Assembly (NCBI GenBank): GCA_963664035.2
Contig: OY760867.2
Coordinates: 2,852,001-2,916,000, forward strand
Source of the DNA: G958296245 sp963664035
GTDB lineage: Bacteria > Chloroflexota > Dehalococcoidia > Lucifugimonadales > G958296245
Direction: 5' to 3'
Length of the DNA: 64,000 nt
Shown: positions 42,668 to 50,942 of the stretch, in pieces
Layout: every line of letters starts with the position of its first letter
Position numbering within the stretch: the stretch's first letter is position 1
Program-made: the position numbers and the translations under genes
Notes under the pieces: generated by a model
Databases searched by the model: none
Seen by the model: the letters and a program-made list of their open reading frames with translations, nothing else
What the model was told of the DNA's origin: nothing

Positions 42668-43738
42668 TTATGAGGTCAGCAGTCGTGCGAACGCGACGCG
42701 GTCGGCGGGTTGTGTACTGCGAACATCCAACTCTTCGCAGACCGCCTGAAGAAACAGGATGCGCCAATCTTCACCCAGTAGCATGAACGAATTGCGCGCC
42801 AGCGACTGAATTGAGGTCTGGTAGATGTTGCTTCCCTGTGCGAACTCCTCCATCACCCTAGCCTCAATTGCTTCACTATCAGCGGCGGCGAGGCCGGGAG
42901 TTGCAAATAGGATGTTTGCGACTCGACCGGTACGCGCCTTTGCTACCGTGGCCTCCAACTCAACCAGGGTAAGCTCATTCCCCTTGACTTCGATCGCTAA
43001 AGCCAAGGTACCATCCTGTCCGTAGCACATTACGTCTCCAGGCATATTGGTCGCTGCGTCCGCCTCGTTTACGCCTTGGCTTTCGACCTTGGGGAACAGC
43101 GCGAAGGCCCGCCCTATAGTTCGCATGAGAGCGGTCGCCACGATCATCGGCCTCAGCCCGCCGTTTGAGACCGCCAAGTAGCGATCGAGTATGCTGCAAA
43201 GGTGGTCCAAGCCGATTCGCATCGGCACTGGATAGTCCACGTGCTGGTTCCTGAGCCGGCGCGCGATGCTCCTGAGACCTCGGATGATCGCATCCTCTAC
43301 CATTGCCGCATCGGACGCACTCTGCAATGCGCCCAGAAGGTCCACTAGCGCCTTCCACTCCTTCCTATTCCTCAGGGATTCCGTACCCTGATCGAGCCGG
43401 GGCCGGCGGAGTGGCTTGTTGACATATGGGTCGGCGCTGGTCCCCAAGACGCCCTGATTTCCTTGGACCCAGGGCACCACGACCCGAGCACAGAATCCCC
43501 TGGGATCCCAACGCCCGGCCGACTCCGCGCGTGAACTGCGTCCCCCGCTCTGAAGGCAGAGCAGGTCACGGGCGGGATCAGCATGTTTCCCCAATAGCTG
43601 AGTCAGGAACGCATACCGGATACTGACGATGGACGAATCTACGAAACGATCGACCTCAGGGTCCGGATCGCCCGCGTAATCGGCCAGCACGTCTTCCCAC
43701 CGGTTATCCAGCCATTGCCTCAACTCATCTTCGTTCAT
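42668..43738 (-). CDS. Type II restriction endonuclease, probably SacI-family
   Basis: A 356-residue protein, with lower-G+C codon use than its neighbours, placed directly after a DNA adenine methyltransferase gene. A PD-(D/E)xK-like core is visible in GDVMCYGQDGTLALAIEVKGNELTLVELEATVAKAR, followed by ILFATPG. The context and this core support a restriction enzyme; the SacI-family label is from remembered resemblance and less certain. The ATG at 43738 overlaps the methyltransferase stop (ATGA), giving methylase-first translation coupling. The cleavage site cannot be predicted. Confidence 0.75.
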   Translation of the reverse strand: MNEDELRQWLDNRWEDVLADYAGDPDPEVDRFVDSSIVSIRYAFLTQLLGKHADPARDLLCLQSGGRSSRAESAGRWDPRGFCARVVVPWVQGNQGVLGTSADPYVNKPLRRPRLDQGTESLRNRKEWKALVDLLGALQSASDAAMVEDAIIRGLRSIARRLRNQHVDYPVPMRIGLDHLCSILDRYLAVSNGGLRPMIVATALMRTIGRAFALFPKVESQGVNEADAATNMPGDVMCYGQDGTLALAIEVKGNELTLVELEATVAKARTGRVANILFATPGLAAADSEAIEARVMEEFAQGSNIYQTSIQSLARNSFMLLGEDWRILFLQAVCEELDVRSTQPADRVAFARLLTS

Positions 43739-44610
43739 GGCTCGAAGTTGACCCACAGGGACTCTTGGCGAGGTTGGCGGACGGAGTTGGCAGTCCGCAC
43801 GGGTGCGTCTATGCGCCGCCAGTCCTCGAAGAGGCGGTCGTAGAGCGGCGTTCGGTAGCCGGACAGGACCGCGCGCCCTCGAATGGACTGAAGCGCGTCG
43901 GCGAGCTCGACGTGCTCTTCATCGCTCATCTCGCACCCATACGCCGCCGTGTCGCCGCGCGACGAATGCACGTACGGGGGATCCAGGTAGAAGACCGTGT
44001 CGGGTGTGTCGTAGCGTCGTATCACCTCCAGGGCCGGGGCGTTTTCGATCTGGACCCGCTGGAGCCGCAGCGTTATTTCCGCGAGTCCGTCGACAGACCC
44101 CAGCCACCTGGACACCGCGCCCGCCATGCCGGCCCTAGAGGTAAGCACGCAGTGGGCCCAACGCCCCTCGCTACTCCGCTGGGCGAGCCCGGTCCGCGTC
44201 TGCCGCGCCCTCACGAAGAAGCGCCTGGCGCGTTCTCGCTTGGAAAGCCCCGGCTTGTATTCACACGCGCGAGCGAGCTCCTCCCTGGAAAACGGGGTCA
44301 GGCTGATCGCGCGAATCAATTCCTGTCCGTCGTCCCTCAGGGTTTCGAAGAAGTTGACCAGCTCGGAATCTATGTCGTTGTACGTCTCAACGGGAGCAGG
44401 GGGACGGTTGATCAGCACGGCTGCCGATCCGCCGAACACGTCGCAGAAGTGCTTGGCGTCCAGCGGTATGTTGGGCAGAATGAAGTCCAGGTGGCTGAAT
44501 TTGCCGCCATACCACCCAAAGGCGATCTTCCGACGTTGGCCGTTCCTTCGCCGCCCGGCGATCCGGCGGCCCGTGCCCGTAGAGTTGACCTGCGGAGCGT
44601 CCCTGTTCAC
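43735..44610 (-). CDS. DNA adenine N6-methyltransferase, D12 class
   Basis: A 291-residue methyltransferase. The SAM site is FCDVFGGSAAVLINRP, preceded by FGWYGGKFSH, which is the N-terminal GGK motif of the D12/Dam class. The catalytic motif is VFYLDPPYVHSS (DPPY), with a C-terminal AVLSGYRTPLYD. It would protect host DNA against the restriction enzyme encoded downstream. The start is a GTG at 44610. A palindrome and promoter lie upstream (44643-44676). Confidence 0.88.
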   Translation of the reverse strand: MNRDAPQVNSTGTGRRIAGRRRNGQRRKIAFGWYGGKFSHLDFILPNIPLDAKHFCDVFGGSAAVLINRPPAPVETYNDIDSELVNFFETLRDDGQELIRAISLTPFSREELARACEYKPGLSKRERARRFFVRARQTRTGLAQRSSEGRWAHCVLTSRAGMAGAVSRWLGSVDGLAEITLRLQRVQIENAPALEVIRRYDTPDTVFYLDPPYVHSSRGDTAAYGCEMSDEEHVELADALQSIRGRAVLSGYRTPLYDRLFEDWRRIDAPVRTANSVRQPRQESLWVNFEP

Positions 44611-44642
44611 TGTCCCACGCTCTCCTTCCTTGTATCAAGTCG

Positions 44643-44676
44643 CACAGATATTCTGTGATTGCGAGCGTGATGTCAA
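44643..44676 (-). promoter_or_regulatory. Candidate promoter and operator of the restriction-modification operon
   Basis: On the minus strand TTGACA is at 44676-44671 and a -10-like GAATAT at 44653-44648 with 17 bases between. The -10 is embedded in the palindrome CACAGA-TAT-TCTGTG at 44643-44657. This is a natural place for a repressor, such as a control protein or the methyltransferase itself. No C-protein gene is seen. Confidence 0.5.
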
Positions 44677-44690
44677 GCCCTGATCCGTCG

Positions 44691-44719
44691 TTGACACCCT
44701 CCCGCCCCCCGCATAGACT
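44691..44719 (+). promoter_or_regulatory. Candidate sigma70 promoter of the TIM-barrel/sulfatase pair
   Basis: TTGACA at 44691-44696, a 17-base spacer and TAGACT at 44714-44719; the ATG at 44751 is 31 bases downstream. It is back to back with the minus-strand promoter of the restriction-modification genes. Confidence 0.6.
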
Positions 44720-44750
44720 ACCCCCACCCTAACTGCGGGAGGCCGTACCC

Positions 44751-46478
44751 ATGGACAACCCCTTCGTGCTGTCGGCCATGTGCGACTTCAACGACGATTG
44801 CCGAAACCTCACCTACGACCACGCCCTCCTCGGCTCCATGATGGACAGGCTGGTCTGGATGGGGGTGCGCCGGCTCTACTGGAACTACCACCAGCCCGGC
44901 TTCTTCGAGCTCGTGGGCGACGGCTCGTTCGCCGAGGGCAGCCCCAACATCAACGAGACCCTCGCCATCCTCGGCGACCCCCTGTTCGCCGCCCGCAAGC
45001 TGGCGCACGAGCGCGGCCTCGAGTTCTTCGTCGTCATCAAGCCCTACGAGACCGGGATCACGCACACCGACCCCGCCGCCAGCCGCAAGGTCCTCGACAT
45101 GCCCGGCCTGCCGGGCATCGGCGGCGTCTACGAGGCCGACGCCTTCACACTCGCCCACCCCGAGCTGCGCGTCCGGGCGCGCTCCGCCGACCTCCCGGCC
45201 GGCCTCGAAAACGTCCCCATAGCCCGCATCCAGCTTCGCCAGAAGGACATGGCCCCCGTGCGCATCCGCCGGGAGAACCTCCAGGTATGGACCAGCGCCG
45301 ACAACTACCGCTACACACGCAAGGACGTGCCCTTCGACCTCTCAGAGTCCGTCGAGACCTGCCCCACCGACGCCATAGGGCGCGACAACGTGCCGTTGAC
45401 CGGCAAGGGCGACCAGGTGAGGGCGCTCAACGTCACCGGCCTGAATCTCCTCGACCCCTTCGTCGCCGTCACGACCGACTTTTCGGACAAGGACGGCGCG
45501 TTCGCCAACGTCGTGCAGGAGATGATCCGGGCCTACGGCCCCGACGGCGCGGAGATACCCACCCTCACGGGCAGCTACCACTCCACCTGGCGCGGGGAGC
45601 GCGACCTGCGCTCGGACGACCTTACCTTCGACGGCGGCTTCGGCAACATGATCACGACCCTGGACGCCGACTACTCGCGCCTGGACTCGATGGACGGCGT
45701 AATCGCCGTGGCGAAGGGCCGCAACGAGTACCTATCCGGCGCTCTCTGCGAGGCATACCCGCAGGTACAGGACTACTGGATGAGCTGGGTCGGCGAGTGC
45801 ATAGCCTCCGGCGCCGATGGCGTGGACGTGCGCGTCTCCAACCATAGCTGCTGGACCAACACCCCCGGCATATACGGCTTCAACGAGCCCATCGCCCGCG
45901 AGTACGAGCGACGCTACGGCTCCGACCCCGACACCGGCGCATACGACCCCGCGCTCCTCGCCGGACTGCGCGGCGAGTACTTCGAGCAGTTCCTACGGCG
46001 CGCCGGCACGCGGGTACGCGCCGCGGGCAAGGCGTTCCAGGTCCACGTCGAGCTCGAGTCGAAGGCCTTCCGCGACACCGAGGTCCCAGGCAGGCGGCAG
46101 GACTACCCCGGCGTACTGCGGCTGGCATGGCAACGCTGGCTCCGCAACGGCATTGCGGACGAAGTAACCATGTTCGGCAGGGTGCTCTTCCCCGGCGAGG
46201 CCGTCCGGCACCCCTTCTACGGCGAGGTTGCCGACGAAGGCAGAGCATCCGGCGTGCCCACCCACTACAGCCACCCCGTCTGGAAGAGCGACGACCCGAA
46301 GGAGCACGGCGACTGGCTGGAGACCGTCCACCGCGACGGCAGGGTCTCCGGCTACACCCTCTACGAGACCGCGGCCATGTCCGCCGGACGCCGCGACGCC
46401 AACGGCGCCCTGGAGTTCAACCCCGGCTACGCCGAGGAGATACGCGCCCGCGCCCACGCGCTGGGGATAGCGGACTGA
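44751..46478 (+). CDS. Uncharacterised TIM-barrel-like protein next to a sulfatase
   Basis: A 575-residue soluble protein I cannot assign to a named family. It has features of glycoside-hydrolase-like TIM barrels: VRRLYWNYHQPGFFEL, ERGLEFFVVIKPYETG, an SGADGVDVRVSNHSCWTN strand, and GKAFQVHVELESKAF. No signal peptide is visible. The sulfatase gene begins 35 bases after its stop, so the two probably act on the same sulfated or glycosylated substrate. Its ribosome site is GGGAGG at 44736-44741. Confidence 0.65.
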   Translation: MDNPFVLSAMCDFNDDCRNLTYDHALLGSMMDRLVWMGVRRLYWNYHQPGFFELVGDGSFAEGSPNINETLAILGDPLFAARKLAHERGLEFFVVIKPYETGITHTDPAASRKVLDMPGLPGIGGVYEADAFTLAHPELRVRARSADLPAGLENVPIARIQLRQKDMAPVRIRRENLQVWTSADNYRYTRKDVPFDLSESVETCPTDAIGRDNVPLTGKGDQVRALNVTGLNLLDPFVAVTTDFSDKDGAFANVVQEMIRAYGPDGAEIPTLTGSYHSTWRGERDLRSDDLTFDGGFGNMITTLDADYSRLDSMDGVIAVAKGRNEYLSGALCEAYPQVQDYWMSWVGECIASGADGVDVRVSNHSCWTNTPGIYGFNEPIAREYERRYGSDPDTGAYDPALLAGLRGEYFEQFLRRAGTRVRAAGKAFQVHVELESKAFRDTEVPGRRQDYPGVLRLAWQRWLRNGIADEVTMFGRVLFPGEAVRHPFYGEVADEGRASGVPTHYSHPVWKSDDPKEHGDWLETVHRDGRVSGYTLYETAAMSAGRRDANGALEFNPGYAEEIRARAHALGIAD

Positions 46479-46513
46479 CCTCTCCTGATACGCCCGCCTG
46501 CAAGGACCCGCTT

Positions 46514-48010
46514 TTGGACAACCGGACACGGCCTAACTTCCTGTTCCTATTTCCGGACCAGCTGCGGCGCGACTTCCTGTCGTGCTACGGCGCGGACTTC
46601 ATAGACACACCCAACATCGACTGGATCGCGGACAACGGGGTCCGCTACGACAACGCCTACTCCGCCTCGCCCCTCTGCGTGCCCGCGCGCACGGCCCTGC
46701 TCACCGGGATGAACGCCCTGCGCAACGGCGTCACCGACAACCTGCACGCCCTCCGGCCAGACCACGCCCGCGCCGGCATCCGCACTTGGCCGCAGATACT
46801 CGCCGAGGCCGGCTACTACACGGCCGCCGTCGGCAAGATGCACTTCTACCCCTGGGACGCCAGGCACGGCTTCCAGTACCGCGTCGTCTGCGAGGACAAG
46901 CTATGGTCGCTCATCCGCGACGACTACTACCGCTATCTGGAGGACCATGGACTGAGGAAGCTGCGCTGGCAGGAGTACGGCGAGTACCTGGAGCGCAAGG
47001 GCGTCGCACATACCGACGTGCCCTGGGAGCACTCCTGGGACCGCTACACCGGGCGCGAGGCCCGGCGCTTCATCGACGCCCACGGCAACGACGGCCCGTT
47101 CGCGCTGATGGTCGGCTTCCCCGGCCCCCACGACCCCTACGACCCCGCGAAGGACTTTCCGGAGACCTACCGCGCCCAGGACATGCCTGCCCCCATACCG
47201 GCGTCCGAGTCCCACGGCGGCACGCTGCGCGCCGCCAGGGTCCGTTCACGGGCGGGCATGGGCATGGACCTGAGCAGCTACACCGTGGACGAGATGCTGG
47301 ACGTGAGGGCGCACTACGCCGGGTTGGTGAAGCAGATCGACCACGAGGTCGGCGAGACGATCGACGCGCTGCGCCGCAACGGCCTGCTGGACGACACCGT
47401 CATCGTATTCGCCACCGACCACGGCGACCACCTGGGCGACCACGGCATCGAGGGCAAGGCGACCTTCTACGAGTCCGCGGCCCACGTGCCGCTGCTGGTG
47501 CGCGCCCCGGGCCGCGCGGAAGGCGCCGTCTGCCAGGACCTCGTCGAGCTGCGCGACGTGACGGCGACGATGCTCGCGCTGGCCGGCTGCGCCCTGCCCG
47601 ACTACATGGACGCGCAGCCGCTGCCCGCCCTGGGGCTGGAAGGCCCGCCGTCGCGCGACATCCTCTTCGGATACCTCACGCAGTCGTGGATGGCGTTCGA
47701 CGGCCGCTACAAGCTCGCCAAGTACGGCGGCCACTGCGGGCCTGGAGAAGCGCACCTGTTCGACCTCGACGCCGACCCGCACGAGCAAAATAACCTGCTC
47801 GCCGCGCCGGACGGCGGAGCCGTTTCCGTCTACCGCCGCTTGGACGCCGCGCTGACGCAGGAGATCATGTCATCCTTGGCATTCGCCATGTACGACCGGA
47901 TGCCCATGCCCTACTCGATGTCCGGCGACGAGCGCGTGGCGAGGGAGGGCTGGACGTGGCCCTACCCCTCCCCCGCCTCGGCCGCCGCGCGGGTCGAAGA
48001 CCCCTACTGA
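46514..48010 (+). CDS. Type I sulfatase (formylglycine-dependent)
   Basis: A 498-residue sulfatase of the alkaline-phosphatase superfamily. The modification motif SPLCVPARTALLTG (CxPxR, Cys ~55) is intact, as are metal ligands in FLFPDQLRRD, the TDHGDHLGDHG block, and the KATFYESAAHVPLLVR segment. The reading frame extends far upstream through the neighbouring gene, but the TTG at 46514 with AAGGA seven bases before it gives the family N-terminus. No secretion signal is evident, so it may act in the cytoplasm. The activating formylglycine-generating enzyme is not in the window. The substrate is unknown. Confidence 0.85.
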   Translation: MDNRTRPNFLFLFPDQLRRDFLSCYGADFIDTPNIDWIADNGVRYDNAYSASPLCVPARTALLTGMNALRNGVTDNLHALRPDHARAGIRTWPQILAEAGYYTAAVGKMHFYPWDARHGFQYRVVCEDKLWSLIRDDYYRYLEDHGLRKLRWQEYGEYLERKGVAHTDVPWEHSWDRYTGREARRFIDAHGNDGPFALMVGFPGPHDPYDPAKDFPETYRAQDMPAPIPASESHGGTLRAARVRSRAGMGMDLSSYTVDEMLDVRAHYAGLVKQIDHEVGETIDALRRNGLLDDTVIVFATDHGDHLGDHGIEGKATFYESAAHVPLLVRAPGRAEGAVCQDLVELRDVTATMLALAGCALPDYMDAQPLPALGLEGPPSRDILFGYLTQSWMAFDGRYKLAKYGGHCGPGEAHLFDLDADPHEQNNLLAAPDGGAVSVYRRLDAALTQEIMSSLAFAMYDRMPMPYSMSGDERVAREGWTWPYPSPASAAARVEDPY

Positions 48011-48020
48011 GTCCCGCCGG

Positions 48021-48884
48021 CTACCGCGCGATGCCGAACAGCGCGGTGACGGTAAGGCTCAACTCCGTCTCCCCCGCGCTGATAGGGGTGAGCGCGGCCT
48101 CGGCGGCCATGGCGCGTAGGCCGAAGTCGGCGCGGAACGGATCGGGAGAGACAGGCGCCCCCTCGCTAATGTACAGCGGCTGACCGAGCCCCACGCCCGC
48201 CAGGTCGGCGAAATGCTCCGCCTTCCCGACCGCCTCCTCGAACGCCGCCTCCCGCAGGTCGTCCATGAAGGGCTTGGGGTCCTCCACCGTGAACCTGATG
48301 CCGTCGATCCTGGTGAAGTCTCCGCCCGCCTCCGCCACGTCGTCGATGATCGGGCCGATGTCGCCAAGATTGCGGACCTTGATCTGGGCGGAGTTGCTCA
48401 CCGTGTACCCGATGATCACCTGCCTGTTCACGCGCCTGCCGTCCCGTTCGATCTCCTCGTACTGGTATTGAGGCCAGATGTTGAACGAGGTCGTCTGTAT
48501 GTCGGCGTCCTCGAGACCGTAGCCCTTGACCGCCGCCACGACGCTAGTCATGGCCCCCGCCGCGTCCGCCCTCGCCTGCGCGACCGTCTCAGCCTGCGCC
48601 TCGACTCCGATGGTGACGATCGCAAGGTCGGGTTCGACGCTGACGCGCCCCTCGCCCGTTACCCAGATGCCGGCCTGGCCCCCCGACGGCTGGGGCTGCG
48701 CCTGCGCCATCGCGCTGGACATCTCCGCCATGGCGGCAGTGACCGCGACCAACGCCTCCGCATCCGCCGCGTCGGTATCGCCGGACGCAGCATCCTCGTC
48801 GGACCGCGAGTCGTTGCATGCCACGGCCAGGGTCATCGCGGCTATGGCCGCCAATACCGCAAGCAGACCTATCAGTCTTCTCAT
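48021..48884 (-). CDS. SIMPL-domain (DUF541) lipoprotein
   Basis: A 287-residue protein. An N-terminal hydrophobic segment ends in a lipobox-like LAVAC, followed by an acidic/Ala-rich linker and a DUF541/SIMPL domain (ITVTGEGRVSVEPDLAIV-like start, here WVTGEGRVSVEPDLAIVTIGVEAQ; then GYTVSNSAQIKVRNL). Family members are periplasmic or surface proteins linked to oxidative stress (YggE) in E. coli; here a surface lipoprotein. The ATG at 48884 has GGAGG upstream and is preferred to 48923. It is convergent with the sulfatase gene, with ten bases between stops. Confidence 0.85.
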   Translation of the reverse strand: MRRLIGLLAVLAAIAAMTLAVACNDSRSDEDAASGDTDAADAEALVAVTAAMAEMSSAMAQAQPQPSGGQAGIWVTGEGRVSVEPDLAIVTIGVEAQAETVAQARADAAGAMTSVVAAVKGYGLEDADIQTTSFNIWPQYQYEEIERDGRRVNRQVIIGYTVSNSAQIKVRNLGDIGPIIDDVAEAGGDFTRIDGIRFTVEDPKPFMDDLREAAFEEAVGKAEHFADLAGVGLGQPLYISEGAPVSPDPFRADFGLRAMAAEAALTPISAGETELSLTVTALFGIAR

Positions 48885-48946
48885 CGTCCTAACCTCCATT
48901 TCCGAGCCATGCTCTCTAAACATGATATAAGAAAAGCGGCTGGTAT

Positions 48947-49476
48947 GGACACACGCAACTGTTCAGAGTTGGTGCGTTCCTCGTCCAGGGCGCCCACAAG
49001 GGACGCCCCTACGATACAGCCTCCATCCCGTAGGGTGCAGCCCTTGTGGCTGCCCTCCTGTACTCTGAACAGTTACGGACACACGCAACTGTTCAGAGTT
49101 GGTGCGTTCCTCGTCCAGGGCGCCCACAAGGGACGCCCCTACGACTACGGCTTCCATCCCGTAGGGTGCAGCCCTTGTGGCTGCCCTCCTGTACTCTGAA
49201 CAGTTACGGACACACGTAACTGTTCAGAGTTGGTGCGTTCCTCGTCCAGGGCGCCCACAAGGGACGCCCCTACGATACAGCCTCCATCCCGTAGGGTGCA
49301 GCCCTTGTGGCTGCCCTCCTGTACTCTGAACAGTTACGGACACACGCAACTGTTCAGAGTTGGTGCGTTCCTCGTCCAGGGCGCCCACAAGGGACGCCCC
49401 TACGACTACGGCTTCCATCCCGTAGGGTGCAGCCCTTGTGGCTGCCCTCCTGTACTCTGAACAGTTACGGACACAC
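48947..49476. repeat. Four tandem copies of a 130-bp MITE-like element in ABAB order
   Basis: Units: 48947-49076 (A), 49077-49207 (B), 49208-49337 (A), 49338-49468 (B), then a partial ggacacac. Each unit has 13-bp terminal inverted repeats AACTGTTCAGAGT and ACTCTGAACAGTT. Inside are two related arms, gggcgcccacaagggacg and gtagggtgcagcccttgtgg, that could pair into a long imperfect hairpin. A and B differ at one site (ctacgatacagcctcc versus ctacgactacggcttcc). The array fills most of a 647-base gap before lepB; no gene is supported here. Confidence 0.9.
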
Positions 49477-49507
49477 TCCCATAGGTGCGCCGGAGCGGGG
49501 CCGCGAT

Positions 49508-49513
49508 TATAAT
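49508..49513 (+). promoter_or_regulatory. Candidate -10 of signal peptidase gene
   Basis: A perfect TATAAT at 49508-49513, 18 bases before the ATG at 49532 and just past the repeat array. No matching -35 is visible. Confidence 0.4.
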
Positions 49514-49531
49514 GGTGCCTGGAGACCCGAG

Positions 49532-50119
49532 ATGCGCGCCACGCTCAGAGAGCTATTCGAGACCGCCATACTCTCACTCGCCCTGTTCCTGGCGCTGCAC
49601 GTGACCGTGCAGCCGTTCCGGGTCGAGGGCGGCAGCATGCAGCCGACCCTCGAACAGGGCGACTACGTCATCGTCAACAAGCTGGCCTACCTGCGCCTGG
49701 AGCCGCAGAGGATCGCCGGCCTCATCCCGTTCGTCAACGTCGAGTCGGACGGCCCTGTACACCCCTTCGACGTTCCAAAGGTCGGCGACGTCATCGTCTT
49801 CAAGTTCCCAAAGGACGAGTCGCGCGAGTTCGTCAAGCGCATCGTGGGAGAGCCGGGGGACGTGGTGGAGATACGGTACGGCGACGTGTACGTCAACGGC
49901 GTCCTCATGGAGAACGACCCCGCCCGGCGGGACCGCAGAAACATGTCCAGCACGCTCGTGCCGGAAGGCTCGTATTTCGTGCTGGGCGACAACAGGGGCA
50001 ACAGCAACGACTCCCGGGACTGGGGCCCGGTGCCTTTCGAGAACATCGTTGGAAAGGCATGGGCGGGCTTATGGCCCTTCAACCGCATGCACACCCTCCA
50101 GGCGTTGCCCCAGGAATGA
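49532..50119 (+). CDS. lepB: Signal peptidase I
   Basis: A 195-residue inner-membrane protease cleaving signal peptides of exported proteins. An N-terminal membrane helix (~8-24) is followed by box B RVEGGSMQPTLEQGD with the catalytic Ser, box D EFVKRIVGEPGD with the catalytic Lys, and box E VLGDNRGNSNDSRDWGPV. It starts at the ATG at 49532 with GGAGA upstream; the open frame continues upstream into repeat DNA but is not coding there. It is the complete, anchored counterpart of the S26 protein at 42216. Confidence 0.93.
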   Translation: MRATLRELFETAILSLALFLALHVTVQPFRVEGGSMQPTLEQGDYVIVNKLAYLRLEPQRIAGLIPFVNVESDGPVHPFDVPKVGDVIVFKFPKDESREFVKRIVGEPGDVVEIRYGDVYVNGVLMENDPARRDRRNMSSTLVPEGSYFVLGDNRGNSNDSRDWGPVPFENIVGKAWAGLWPFNRMHTLQALPQE

Positions 50120-50208
50120 CGGCGGCGAAGCTCCCCCGCATCTCCCGCCCGCTGTACGCCGGGCCGTACGGGAGCGGGGTCCGAGTTCGTCACGAGGAGG
50201 CATTGACG

Positions 50209-50442
50209 ATGAAGTTGATCGAAAAGGCCGGCGTGGTCCTCATCGTGGCGGGTGTTGCCGCCCTGGTAGGCTATGGTATGTATGGGGCGCTCACCGCTAT
50301 CGTGGGAGACGAAGAGGTACCCCTGCTCATCCGCGTGGCGCTCCCCGCGGCGGCAGTGGGCCTGGTGCTCGTCGTCGCGGCGCTTGTGGTGGACCGCTTG
50401 CGCCGACGCAAGGCCGAGACATTCGAGGAGGTAGACTATTGA
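50209..50442 (+). CDS. Small two-helix membrane protein
   Basis: A 77-residue protein with two hydrophobic helices (about residues 8-30 and 40-62) and a charged C-terminal end (DRLRRRKAETFEEVDY). GAGGAGG lies eight bases before the ATG. Its stop overlaps the TTG start of the YbjQ-like gene (TTGA), so the two are translated together. The family is unknown; a partner or anchor for the next protein is plausible. Confidence 0.7.
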   Translation: MKLIEKAGVVLIVAGVAALVGYGMYGALTAIVGDEEVPLLIRVALPAAAVGLVLVVAALVVDRLRRRKAETFEEVDY

Positions 50443-50765
50443 TAATCGCCACAACGGAAGAGATCGACGGAATGCGCACCGTCAAGGCCCTCGGCCTGGT
50501 GCGCGGCAACTCGGTCAGGGCGCGCCACATCGGGAAGGACATCACCGCCGGCCTGCGCACTCTTGTCGGGGGCGAGGTGCCCGAGTACACCAAGCTGATG
50601 GCGGAGTCGCGGGAAGAGGCCGTGTCGAGGATGGTAGAGCGCGCCGAGGCGATGGGCGCCAACGCCATCGTGGGCGCCAGGTTCGTCACCTCCATGATCA
50701 TGGGGGGCGCGGCCGAGATGCTCGCCTACGGCACCGCCGTACAGGTCGAGGAGGACGCCTCCTAG
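50439..50765 (+). CDS. YbjQ/UPF0145-family protein
   Basis: A 108-residue protein with the YbjQ pattern: IIATTEEIDGMRTVKALGLVRGNSVRARHIGKDITAGLRTLVGGEVPEYTKLM, then AEAMGANAIVGARF and a C-terminal AYGTAVQVE. The fold forms pentamers in known structures, and the heavy-metal-binding annotation is only tentative. The TTG at 50439 has GAGGAGG at 50426-50431 and overlaps the stop of the membrane-protein gene. Confidence 0.85.
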   Translation: MIIATTEEIDGMRTVKALGLVRGNSVRARHIGKDITAGLRTLVGGEVPEYTKLMAESREEAVSRMVERAEAMGANAIVGARFVTSMIMGGAAEMLAYGTAVQVEEDAS

Positions 50766-50792
50766 TCCAGGGCGGCCCGCCCTGGCGTCGTG

Positions 50793-50866
50793 GGCCGGTA
50801 GCTCAGTCTGGTTAGAGCATCGGACTTTTAATCCGAGTGTCCTGGGTTCGAATCCCAGCCGGCTCA
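50793..50866 (+). tRNA. tRNA-Lys (TTT)
   Basis: Acceptor stem GGGCCGG/CCGGCTC (one G-U pair), D-arm TAGCTCAG...GGTTAGAGCA, anticodon loop CTTTTAA with TTT at 50827-50829, T-arm CCTGGGTTCGAATCCCAGC... and discriminator A. CCA is not encoded. Confidence 0.95.
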
Positions 50867-50942
50867 CTCCCCCATCCCCCGAAGCGCGGAAACGAATAGG
50901 ATTAGTCCAAAGGTCATTTTGCCAGCACCTGGAGCCGATGCC

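Noticed and set aside
46127..46513. N-terminal extension of the sulfatase into the upstream gene
   Set aside because: The extension is Arg/Pro-rich shadow sequence; the TTG at 46514 with AAGGA gives the family N-terminus.
48963..49418. Two identical 64-residue minus-strand reading frames
   Set aside because: They are the same frame read through two copies of the repeat unit and have no protein-like composition.
48947..49476. CRISPR array
   Set aside because: The 130-bp units are almost identical over their whole length and have no variable spacers; terminal inverted repeats mark them as MITE-like.
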